In this document: piece by piece, positions 11,900-21,807 of the stretch
How the letters are laid out: the number at the start of each line of letters is the position of its first letter
Numbering within the stretch: position 1 is the stretch's first letter
NCBI GenBank assembly: GCA_900491605.1
Contig: UESW01003831.1
Location: 2,039,109-2,103,108 of the forward strand
Source of the DNA: Calamus simplicifolius
Taxonomy: Eukaryota > Streptophyta > Magnoliopsida > Arecales > Arecaceae
Length of the DNA: 64,000 nt
Direction of reading: 5' to 3'
The notes under the pieces: generated by a model
What the model was told of the DNA's origin: nothing
Database searches by the model: none
Seen by the model: only the letters and a program-made list of their open reading frames with translations
Program-made: the position numbers and the translations under genes

Positions 11900-13457
11900 T
11901 TCTGGAGCTCGATCCGCCGGCCTCTTCAATCATGTTAATACGGCCGACCACGGGCGGATTGGAAGGAGGAGGAGGCTGCTGAGGCTCGGGCTGGCGGTCA
12001 CCTCCTTGCCCTGGCTCAGGCGCCCTCCTGAACTGATTCAGTCGGCCCCGCTGGATCAGCCTCTCAATTTCATTCTTTAGCTGCCAGCATTCTTCAGTGT
12101 CGTGGCCGTGCTCCCGGTGGTAGCGGCAGTACTTGGCGGGATCCCTTCGAGTTGGGTTCCCTCGGAGAGGGGCTGGCCGGGGAGCTGGCGCTCTATCTCC
12201 ATGAGGATTTGCGCCCTGGGCACAGTCAGTGGAGTGTACCGATCGAATCGCCTGGGCGGGCTCCGGGAGCGATTCTCGGCGGTGGCGGGGGAGCTCTCTG
12301 GCGACGAGCGGCTTGGCTGACGGACGGGTCGGTGCCTATCAGAACCTTTAGGCTCTTTCTTCTTCGCTAGCTCGGCGCGGGCAGCTCTCGTGACTCCTCG
12401 ACCCTGGCGTATTTGTCTGCCAGGGCCATCATATCGGAGAGGTTTGGGGGGTAGCTGACTTCCATCGCCAGGTAGAAGTCGCTCTCCTTCAAAACTCCCC
12501 CCGCTAGGGCGGACATAGCCACCTCATGATTAAGGTGGTCCACCTCCAGCATGGCCTTGTTGAAACGGCCAAGGTAATTTCTCAAGGACTCCCCCTCTCT
12601 CTGCTTAACTTCAGAGAGGGAGTCGGACCTTCGTTGGTGACGGCGGCTGCTGACGAACTGGCCAATAAAAAGATGGCTTAGCTCATCGAATGAATCAACG
12701 GAACCTGGTTTCAAGGTGTTAAACCAGGTTCAGGCAGATCCTCTGAGGGTGGAAGGGAAGGCACGGCAGAGGATTGCGTCAGATGCTCCGTGGAACATCA
12801 TTATTGACCGGAAGCTACTGAGATGATCGTCCGGATCAGAGGAGCCATGGTAGGGCTCGATGGCGGGCAGCTTACATGGGAGGAATCACTTCCTCCATGA
12901 TCCCTTTAGAGAAAGGGATGCCCTGCTCTGCCTTGGGCTGAGGTGGATGGGCCTGCTTGGCGGCGTCCAGCTCCTGACACATCTCCCAGATTGTCGACGG
13001 ATCTCCTCTTCAGATGTAAGAGGAGAAGCTGGGCGAGGAGAGTGTGGGGACGGCATCGAATCATGGCAGGAGGACACTGGAGAGAGGGACCGAGCTCGCC
13101 GAGATCTGGGAGGATCCCTGTTGTAGCCGCCTCGTGGGACTGGTTTTTCCCCTTTGGGTCGGCGCGGGGGTCCGCAGCTCCATGCGGACCAAAAGAGGAG
13201 GTGGCCGGAGAGAAAGGAGCTGCGGCTTCCTCATGAAGGCGTGGAGTAGGGGCAGTTGCGAAGCGCTCCTGAACCAGATGGGTCAGGGCTTGGACTTGCT
13301 GGACCAACGTGGTGAACTGATCCTGGGTCACCGGGATGGCTGGCGGTGATGGGGTCTCGACTGGCGGCGGCTGCGGCGCCGCGTTGCTTATCGGATCAGG
13401 TCTTTGAGAGACGACCTGGTCCTAGGCTTTAAAGGTTGCTCTTCTCCAATTAGCCAT
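11900..13457 (-). pseudogene. gag: gag of element A (decayed)
   Basis: The best start is the ATG at 13457-13455 (MANWRRATFKA), followed almost at once by a stop; a proline-rich N-terminal part then continues to VTQDQFTTLVQQVQAL. The retrotransposon gag core lies at 12880-12370, with PYHGSSDPDDHLSSF, SVDSFDELSHLFIGQF, KQREGESLRNYLGRFN and ADKYARVEE. The C-terminal part has CRYHREHGHDTEECWQLK (about 12125-12072), the altered knuckle-like motif usual in this lineage. Stops near 12876 and 12730 and several frameshifts are present. The protein would form the virus-like particle and bind the RNA. Confidence 0.85.
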
Positions 13458-13524
13458 TGGAGATGTTCTACTCCAGATCGAGATCCTTGTCTCCTTTCTT
13501 CAAGTTTTAATGGGACTTGAGGCC

Positions 13525-13542
13525 CTTCCTCTAGCACCAATC
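13525..13542 (-). other. primer binding site of element A
   Basis: On the minus strand the LTR end GGCAACA is followed by GATTGGTGCTAGAGGAAGG. Element B has the matching arrangement (GGCAGCAATA then GATTGGCACACCAGGAAGG). In related plant elements such a site pairs with the 3' end of a tRNA; I cannot name the tRNA from the sequence. Confidence 0.6.
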
Positions 13543-13865
13543 TGTTGCCGTCGGGATCTGTCCTCCGACTCGGGCGCGATCGGTCTCCTGATCTGGGCTT
13601 CCTCCTGGGCAGACCTGCACAGAAGTCCTCACACGAGAGGCGTTGGGGGTGGCCCTCCGTGGAAGATCCTCCGATGCTCAAGTCAGTGGGGATCGACGAT
13701 CAACAGAAATGAGGAGAAGGATCTCTCTTGGGAGTCCCTCTAGGGGTGGCCAATCGGGAGCTCTGGGGGAGCACTGACGAGCAGTGAAGGAGAAAGAGAG
13801 TGAGTGAATGTAAGCCATTAAGCCAGGGGGTGTCAGCGCATACCTGAGAGAATCTGGGAGCATCA

Positions 13866-13873
13866 TATTTATA
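13866..13873 (-). promoter_or_regulatory. TATA box of the element A LTR promoter
   Basis: TATAAATA on the minus strand in GCCTATAAATATGATGC, about 320 bp before the end of the LTR and 410 bp before the gag ATG. Confidence 0.6.
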
Positions 13874-14164
13874 GGCAATCACCTGGATCTTGAACGCCTT
13901 TTGAAAGGTTCAAAGGTTGTTAGGATACGGGGATGATTCAATCAAGCTGTTGCCAGGCCGGTGGGATCCGTATCTTATTCGTTAAAGGATTGACGACTGG
14001 GAGGGCTCCCTGACGGCCTGAGATCTGATGAGTGCGTAGGTCCTAGGCCGTTACTGTAGATCCTAGGCCACTCCTCGATATGATTCTTTGTTGGGATTCT
14101 GTTACACTAGGCCTGGGCTCTCCCGCGTCGGGTCCCACGGAGGCGTGCGTCGGGCCATGAATTG

Positions 14165-14975
14165 CTCGGGGGAGCCGAGCTATGGGAAGCTTGTGGAAGC
14201 CGAGCTATGGGTAGCTTGGGGGGAGCCGAGCTATGGGTAGCTCGGGGGAACCGAGCTATGGGAAGCTCGGGGGGAGCCGGGCTATGGGTAGCTCGGGGGA
14301 ACCGAGCTATGGGAAGCTCGTGGAAGCCGAGCTATGGGTAGCTCGGAGGGAGCCGAGCTATGGGAAGATCGTGAAAGCCGAGCTATGGGTAGCTCGTGGG
14401 AGCCGAGCTATGGGAAGCTCGGGGAAAGTTAAGCTATAGGAAACCCGCGAAAGCCGAGCTATAGGAAGCTCGGGGAAGCCGAGCTATGGGTAGCTCGGGG
14501 GAACCGAGCTATAAGTAGCTCGGGGAGCCGAGCTATGGGAAGCTCATGGAAGCCGAGCTATGGGTAGCTCGGGGGAGCCGAGCTATGGGAAGCTCAGGGA
14601 AGTTGAGCTATAGGAAACCCGCGGAAGCCGAGCTATACGTAGCTCGGGGGAATCGAGCTATGGGAAGCCCGTGGAAGCCGAGCTATGGGTAGCTCGGTGG
14701 GAGCCGAGCTATGAGTAGCTCGGGGGAGCCGAGCTATGGGAAGCTCGGGGAAAGTCGAGCTATAGGAAACCCGCGGAAGTCGAGCTATGGGAAGCTCGGG
14801 GGAACCGAGCTATGGGTAGCTCGTGGAAGCCGAGTTATGGAAAGCTTGTGGAAAGTCGAGCTATAGGAAACCCGCGGAAGTTGAGCTATAGGAAGCTCGA
14901 GGGAAGCCGAGCTATAGGAAGCTCGGGGGAAGTTGAGCTATGGGAAGCCCGGTGGAGCCGAGCTATGGGTTGCTC
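14165..14975. repeat. 25-bp hairpin-core minisatellite in the 5' LTR
   Basis: About 32 imperfect copies of the 25-bp unit seen at 1-655, with the same variants (GGGTAGCTCGGGGGA and the diverged GAAACCCGCGGAAG form) recurring at irregular intervals. It is the array's homologue in the other LTR. Confidence 0.95.
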
Positions 14976-15124
14976 GGCCCATTGGATCATATTAGTTAGC
15001 TCGTTCTTCGGGGGCGTAATGTAGCGGGCGGGGGAATGGGGCTGATCTTAGCCCCTTCGCATGGTTATCAATGCAATAACGATTTTACCCTTCAACATCA
15101 TCCAATTGGAATAATCTTACTAAG

Positions 15125-15260
15125 AATATCTCGCTTGAGTCTTTGTACTATCAAAAAATTTTAAAATATCTTTACTTTTTCTTTAAATTTGGTTTCTACC
15201 GTTAAAACTAGTAATGCCGTGAAAAGTTATTGACTTAGCATCCTGCATGACTAGAAATTG
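15125..15260 (+). repeat. left terminal inverted repeat of the MULE
   Basis: Runs from about GAGTCTTTGTAC to GAGCTTATGG and pairs with about 44090-44270 by eye at roughly two thirds identity with small gaps. The sequence inward to 16075 has no recognisable gene. Confidence 0.5.
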
Positions 15261-16075
15261 AGCTTATGGGGCTGGAACATTCTAGCTAAATAAAATCTAG
15301 TCGAATAGGAGCCCCCTTTAATTAACAACTTTTCTACGCCTTAATCAACTGATGCTCTCTCTCCAATCATAACTCTAATCAGTCTTCTTCTTTGGCCACC
15401 TCATCATCTAGCAAGCTCCTTTTCCATCTTCTTCTCCATCTAGCACCATATATACCACTCAATCTATGTTTAGCAGCCAACATTTTTGTCTAGTGCCTAG
15501 CATCGCCCCATCATTCAGCCTTCATTCACAAGTTTAGTGCCATTCGGGCCACTCATCCTTCGACGAAGCAATAGGCAACTCGTTCTCCGGCAAGCCCCCT
15601 CATTCTCGTCGCCCAAGCAGCCTTCGTCTCCGGCCAGTGGTAAGTTCAATCTCTAGTACTCAATGTTTCCGTTGGATATCAATGAGACAATATGGAACTT
15701 CATTCAGACCTAGGCATGCAAGTAAATTTTTTTAAGAGTAATTTTTTACTAGATCCTAATCTAGATTTTAAATTTGGGATCTAAGTTTAGTAAAATTTGT
15801 AGATAAGTATCCGGATGCATATAGCTAAATCCAATCCAAGTCATATGAGGAAATATTTACTGAATTTTATTTATCAATTATGAAATTTCATTGCAGTGAA
15901 TGATTTAAATTATGTGCATTCACTTGATGATTTGGTTAATAAGTTTTCTGTTATCAAGTCAATTGATAGTAATTGTATGTAATGAATCATCAATGTCACG
16001 GATAGGAATAATAAATCAATTGTTATGCTTGAACTCATCCTCTGCTCTCTATTATATCAATTGGATTGAAATCCC
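15261..16075. other. AT-rich MULE interior, no gene seen
   Basis: No credible ORF. A pyrimidine-rich stretch with CCATATATACC at about 15445 and a GGTAAGTTC word at 15640 looks superficially like a gene start but has no coding continuation. Confidence 0.5.
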
Positions 16076-16078
16076 TAA

Positions 16079-16754
16079 GGTTGCGTTTGATAGCCGATAA
16101 TCTGGAGGTAAGTTAAAAGGAGCTCCCAGATAAACTGGTACATATTTTGAATGGCAATTATCTTGTAGTTGTAATCTGGATTATCTCTCAAAGGTAATCC
16201 AAATTACCATATGAAGGGGTGGTTATCCACAATTCAGAGATGTGTTAATCAATAAATTATTTTTTGATAAAATTTCTTTTTTTCCTTTGATCACTTTGTA
16301 CTCGCATCCTTCTCTACCAACATTGCTGGAACCTTTGTGCCGAAGGTCCGAGCTATAGGCTGCGAATCTCTGCCACCCACCGACCCTACGACGTCTCAAA
16401 TGCCGCGAAACTTTTTCGATCGGTGGCCTTCGGCATCCTCACCGGCCGCTTCGAATATCATTTATAAATATAAATTTTTTTAAACATTATCATTTATAAA
16501 TATATATATTTTTAAATCAAATATATATATATATATATTTTAATAAATTTAATTTAGGGGTATTTTAAAATTTTGATGTTATATGACTGAATAATCTGTT
16601 TGCTATACCAAAATAGTAATCAATATTACTGTAACATTACTTGTGTATACTAAACACAGTAATCAACATTACTAGTAATCTATCAAGTGGTAATTTATCT
16701 TGCAGGCAATCCACCTTACCATTCAGGATTACCTGGCCATGCACCAATGCAACC
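16079..16754. mobile_element. Tourist/PIF-Harbinger-like MITE
   Basis: Ends GGTTGCGTTTG and, inverted, GGTTGCATTGG; further inward both sides carry TAATC and GGTAAG words in the same order. TAA flanks both ends (16076-16078 and 16755-16757), the 3-bp target duplication of PIF/Harbinger elements. At 676 bp it has no transposase and includes an AT microsatellite near 16513-16540. Confidence 0.65.
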
Positions 16755-16757
16755 TAA

Positions 16758-17519
16758 GTACTTAATCATGATGAATTAAGTAGTTATTAGAATAACTAAT
16801 GATATTTTTAAATTGTCAAAGTATGTGATTAGCAAGTATTCATTGCCATTAACAGTTTACTATCTTTAAATAAATTTGCTCTATGGCTTCATCTATGGCA
16901 TCTTCATCCTTATGCTCATCCTCATGTGTGGAAGGTAGGAGGAGACAGTGCCACTGTGAGCAAGAAGCAAGAATTTTTACTTCATGGATGAGTGCTAATA
17001 TGGGCAAAATATTCTTTGGTTGTGGATAATATCGAAACAGTGGAGCTTGCGGGTTTTTTGCTTGGTATGATCCTCCTCTCACTTTCAGGAGAATAAAATT
17101 GATGTCGGATTTTTAAGAAATGTCCAAGGCTTAAGAATGAAGAAGGTATGCATCAAGCATGAGAGAAGTTTTACTAATGTGTCATACTAATTTCATGGCT
17201 ACTCTTAGCTGTCATAGTTATAGGTATGTAATTAGAGAAAAGCAGGAAAGATAGGATCCTCCATCTCCCATGACATACTTCATATAGTCGCCTAGTTCTA
17301 TGCCATGCAATATTTGTTTATATAAATATTTAATATATCCAAAATGCTTGTAAACTTGGCAGGTTTTGCAAGTTGTCAATCATGTTATTTGCCCTTTGCA
17401 ATTTGTAATATTCTCTTCCAATGAGTCTTAAAACAATAAAGACTTATAAAAAGACTAGTTCTAAGTGCATATTCTGACGTTGTCAATCATGTTGTAAATA
17501 CTCGTAATATTCTCCCAAT
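16758..17519. other. MULE 3' non-coding part, no gene seen
   Basis: AT-rich, low coding potential. A 77-codon frame on the minus strand (16849-17082) has no similarity I recognise and I do not call it. Confidence 0.45.
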
Positions 17520-19731
17520 AGAGAGTTATCTTTTTATAAGTCCCTTGCATGTTCTGATATTGTGACCACACTGTTGGCATCTGATGCATTTCATCTCAGT
17601 GCACATCCTATTCACTATATGATCATGTGAGTTCATTAAGGTCCCTCCTTGTACTCTTTTTTTATCTTTCAAGTGGTCTTCTAATTTTAGGAAGAAAGAC
17701 ATATTTATATTAGCATGTGGCCACAACTTGGACTCATTTACAGGGCAAACTATAAGGCTATATATCCTTATATAGGTCTTCTTGTAGTAGTATAGCAGTA
17801 CTCTTTAGGATGATGATCTAAATACTAAATGGTAAAAATAGCATATATGCAAGGGATACTAGTAAGATCCCACTTATTACAACTGCAATTATGTTTTCTT
17901 AGGTCCACTACAAATTGAATATTTGCACAGGAAACTTCAAAGAATTCAACAATAGCCTAGGTTGATGTACAATGTCTAGAATCAATCTCATTCTTCTCCA
18001 ACTTCTTCTGAATCCTAGAACATACAGGTTCCTTAAATTCATTGCCTTCATCTTATTGTTTCTAAACCGATTCATTAAATAGTTTCTAAAATCCTCTAAC
18101 TTTGTTAGGATTGATTTGTCTCGGACCCCTATAATCTCTCTATTAAAAGTCTTGCACAAATTGTTCAGCAAAAGATCTTACTTCAAATGGCTACTGAACT
18201 TATGTCTACTCTAAAACTTTGGTAGAATCCTTATCAACCAATTGTAGGCTTCCTTCCATATTGAAGGACCCCATTGTCTTCACCTCAAACTTAGGATAAG
18301 TGGCTACTTGCACAGCATTTCACACCAGTTCGTTAAGGGCAAGCCCCTCAAATCGAGCCTTGAAGTTCCCATATAGGTGTCTAATGTAAAATCTATGATT
18401 TGCATCAAGCACCATGCTCTCAATAACCAACCCCTAAACATAAGTACATTTAGAGAAATTATTTATAATTATAAAAATAAATTGAAGTTATAAAAGAACC
18501 TTAGTCATGTACCTTCTGCTGATCACTGATAAATGTTCAGCCATAATATCTCACGGGCCCAATGTCCCACATAAAAAGCTTCAAAAATCATCCCCACAAG
18601 TCCTTCGTCTTAACTTCTGCTGCAACATATGAAATAGAAAACATGTTATTATTAGTATCAATACCAATGGCTGCAAGCAGTTGCTCCCGACATGAACCCT
18701 TCAAATGACATTTATCTAAGCTAATAAGAGGCCTACAACCAGTATATAGTCCTCATTTACAAGCTTCCAGGCATGCATATAGCCTCCTAAAAATAGGTGC
18801 CATATCAATTTAAGGTCTATAGACCTCAATCTTCATAGTACTGCCAATATTAGTCCTGTTGAGCTCAACACAATAACTATATATCTATCCACTTCAGTAA
18901 CCTTTGTTATTATTATCTTAATCTTCTTTTTAGCCTTATATTCTTGACTCCTAAATATTTTGACAACACTGTCCTTTTTTATTTGCTCCATAATAGAGGA
19001 CAACTTTCGTTGAGGTTGTAATCTGAATGCTCCAAAGAATGCTTGGAAATTCACTTAGAATTGACATGCTTGTTCCAGCTGGGCCGAGTGTATGTATGTT
19101 CATCAACCAAAGTCTTAATTTGTATAGTAATCTCTCGCTGCATTATATAAGCATAAAGCCACCGCTTACATTTTTTCTGACAAATTACAGTCACCCAGGT
19201 CAAGTCACCTGATCAACTCATTTTTGACAAACTTTAGATCGTATCTCACCTTTATAGGATACTCTTAAATGATATCTTTTAGTGCATATGCATCAGAAAA
19301 AATATACTAATCTTAAATTTTATATTGCCCATATCAATTTTGACCCAAAACTTTCCAAACCTTTTCTTAATAGGTTCATTTGCATCATCATCTGACTCTA
19401 TATGATTGAAAAATACCTTATCATCACAATCTGAACTCATTTTAGATTTATCATCACCTCGGACTTCCTCCAAATCAATGTCAGTACCCACATTATCCTC
19501 AGATAATGCATCATCATTACTATGGGCATTATCCTCCAACTCAGCATCATTGGCCATATCTTTCGTGAAGCCAATTCGGCGGCGGATTGGACGGCTTCCT
19601 TTGTTGCTCAGTACTCTGGACCCTGGGTCTGGAGTCCTGATTCCCATTGTCCTAGCTTGCTGCAGCAGATTTTATTGTCAGATGTTTCTGGGCTGATTCG
19701 CACTAGACAAGTGTGATCGCCCGTTTGTACC

Positions 19732-19763
<32 letters not shown>

Positions 19764-20500
19764 AGCATCATTGGCCTCACACTCATCATCACAAACTATA
19801 AATTCTGCATCATTACTTTCCTCAAAGCCATTGTTCTCACTATAGCTAAGTTCAAAGCAATCCACACCAATATCATCCCTAGCACAATCTTGAGTACCCT
19901 CGTTGGCACCCTCCTAACCATACTCCCTAACAGACTCTTGAGTGCCATTCTTGGCACCCTCCTAACCATGCTCCCTAGCAAATTCCTGAGTGTCATCCCA
20001 AGCACCCTCCAAAGCACTCATGTCATGACCCTCTCCAATTGAGTAATGGTACTAATTCCAACAGCTTCGACTCATTAATAAAGTATATGAGTCATGCACC
20101 ATATATACATCAGCAATCCCCCTATCTAGAATTCATACAACCATGTCCAAAATAACTCTATCACTTTTAAGATTCCTAAGCCCCTTATCCAAGGATTAAT
20201 TAGGCATGTAGCAAAATAATCCAGCAAAACTAGAGACTCCTAACTCCTTCAGCATATTCTTAATCTCAGGTATAGAGATTATATTAAGATCACAACCATC
20301 AAACTAGTGTAATGCCCTCCTACATATCTTTTTTCTCCTCTGCATAAGAAGCGGCCACTGTATTGCAGGCCTATACTCATATTTCAATAGAAGCGGCCCA
20401 AAGGATTTGGTTCATCAAACAATATAGGTATTAAAACTGAAGAATACTCATTAATGGGCATATCTAATATCATTTGGATTTCCTACATATACCAAAATTA
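17520..20500 (-). pseudogene. MULE (MuDR-type) transposase, decayed
   Basis: Reading leftward: an N-terminal PB1-like region (about 20340-20090, FDGCDLNI, MLKELGVSSFAGLFCYMP, DVYMVHDSYTL); an acidic linker (20040-19450) broken by a LINE insertion; a DNA-binding-type segment (19000-18850, KKDSVVKIFRSQEYKAKKK); the catalytic core with LDKCHLKGSCREQLL (about 18720-18670) and NHRFYIRHLYGNFK; then NNLCKTFNREI, TKLEDFRNYLMNRF; a SWIM zinc motif CSCNKWDLTSIPC (about 17870-17830) whose last ligand is Tyr instead of His; and a C-terminal knuckle CIRCQQCGHNIRTC (17590-17545). Order and motifs are those of plant MuDR transposases. Several stops and frameshifts show it is inactive. Confidence 0.78.
19556..19760 (+). 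mobile_element. 5'-truncated LINE insertion with poly(A) tail
   Basis: A 205-bp insert with the RNase H end of a plant L1-type LINE (FREANSAADW, then GLIRTRQV and stop) and an uninterrupted 29-A tail (19732-19760). It is flanked by an exact 16-bp duplication CTCAGCATCATTGGCC at 19540-19555 and 19761-19776. Removing it rejoins the acidic linker of the MULE transposase in frame. The intact tail and duplication suggest a fairly young insertion. Confidence 0.88.
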
Positions 20501-21013
20501 TGGAATGATAATAATTTTAACTAAATAAATATATAATTAACATTTTCTGAAAACAACCTTGCTTATTATGGATTAGTCAACAATTCTTTCATGACAAGAG
20601 CATAAAGGGCATAATATGATAATGATACAATTTGTCTCTGCATTCAAGTCAACAAAGAGAACAAGGAGTTTAAGATAACTACTACTTGAACTAAAAAATT
20701 ATTTGCCTTTAAGCTTCATATCACTGTGTAGGCTAAGAAATAACTATTCATTTCACAACTTACTACTAAAATTGTATGCAAACATTTTATTTATGTCAAA
20801 TTATGCAAACTAAATTTGCCAAATATCAAATGCTAACAAGTGAACTTAAAGTCAGTAATTGGAGAGATTTGAGACTCTATTGTAACTCATTCAAAAACTG
20901 AAATACCTTGCTTTATGCCTAGTAGATCTACTAAAGATATAAAGTAGGGTGATATGCAATTTACCTTAGGGAGACTGCGGCCAGATTGGCTTGGGTCGAG
21001 CAGTAGGTACTTC
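20501..21013. other. MULE 5' part, no ORF
   Basis: AT-rich. On the minus strand a purine/pyrimidine boundary CTCCCTAAG|GTAAATTGC near 20960 looks like a 5'-UTR exon end and intron donor of the transposase gene. The DNA changes abruptly at 21014, where element B begins. Confidence 0.4.
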
Positions 21014-21752
21014 TGATGTGGCTGATCACATCCCCAGGCGGTGAGGTAACAGTCTGCATAGTTCTCGGAGCCAAGTAATAATTTGGCGGCCAGTCCCGGC
21101 TTCGGCCTCGGACTTCACCTTAGCTTCGGCCTTGGACCTCGCCTCGGCCTCAGTCGTGGACTTCGTTTCAGCTTCAACATTGGCCTTGAGTCTCACCTCA
21201 CCCTCGGCCTCGAGCCCTGCCTCGGCCTTGGCATGTCTTCGGCCTCGAGTCTCACCTTAACTACTCTCGGCCCATAGTTTCGGTCATAGAACCAATTTCG
21301 AAAATTGTGCCCACTGATTTAAAACGCCTAAGACTACCACGTAGCCCACCAACCCGCTTTTTGCAAGATCACGGGCGGTTACCGATATACTATGGGCAGT
21401 TGCCGATATTTACGGTGCGCGTTTAGCGGCTATGCGCCCACCTACTATTTACGGAGCTGATCTTGACAGAAGACGTGATTTGACGGTTATCCACGAAGGG
21501 TAAGAGGGACCTCCGAACAGGTACATAAAAACCCTGACTCATTAAGAGAGGGAGGACTTAACTTCTACTATTTCTTCTTGACTGCTGTTCTCCAAACCGC
21601 TAACTTGAGCGTCGGAGGGTTCCCGTCGAAACGACCGGTCTGGGACTTTTGTTGCAGGTTTTCGGCTATAGAAGACGGTCTTATCATCCTTTTGAAGACC
21701 CTCAAAGCCTCTCTCTTGCTCGACGCTCTTTGAAAGTGATTTGGCAGCAATA
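21014..21752 (+). mobile_element. 5' LTR of element B
   Basis: 739 bp. The first part carries degenerate CTCGGCCT-type repeats (21085-21275) that are longer in the 3' LTR. A TATA-like TACATAAAAACC is at 21522-21533. It ends GGCAGCAATA, one base changed from the CA end of the other copy. Confidence 0.85.
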
Positions 21753-21753
21753 G

Positions 21754-21772
21754 ATTGGCACACCAGGAAGGG
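21754..21772 (+). other. primer binding site of element B
   Basis: ATTGGCACACCAGGAAGGG begins within two bases of the LTR end, the usual PBS position; the word is close to the PBS-like site of element A. Confidence 0.6.
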
Positions 21773-21807
21773 GCGGCGGTGAACTTTCAATCTTTGCGAG
21801 GAAGAAG

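Larger units (their letters stand above)
1..15097 (-). mobile_element. Tat-lineage Ty3/gypsy LTR retrotransposon A (cut by window start)
   Basis: Two homologous terminal sequences (1-766 and 13543-15097) enclose gag, protease, RT, RNase H and integrase remnants on the minus strand, in the Ty3/gypsy order with integrase last. Between pol and the 3' LTR lie about 7 kb containing minisatellites and genes on the opposite strand; such antisense extra ORFs are known from the Tat/Ogre-type lineage. A PBS-like site sits next to the 5' LTR and a purine-rich tract next to the 3' LTR. All coding parts have stops or frameshifts. The right border is also a sharp change from GC-rich to AT-rich DNA. The target duplication cannot be checked because the left end is outside the window. 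Confidence 0.88.
13543..15097 (-). mobile_element. 5' LTR of element A
   Basis: About 1555 bp, bounded on the plus strand by TGTTGCCG and TTCAACA (TG...CA). It holds the 25-bp minisatellite in its U3 part and a TATA box at 13866-13873. The outer 120 bp matches 640-766. The DNA beyond 15097 is AT-rich and unrelated to the element. Confidence 0.82.

Noticed and set aside
8912..12320. Plus-strand frames over gag-pol of element A
   Set aside because: Shadows of the minus-strand polyprotein, whose motifs are unmistakable.
15390..15660. Possible host gene start (TATATACC, CT-rich leader, GGTAAGTTC)
   Set aside because: No coding sequence follows; the place fits the non-coding 3' part of the MULE.
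16849..17082. 77-codon minus-strand frame
   Set aside because: No recognisable motif and no continuation; too short to support.
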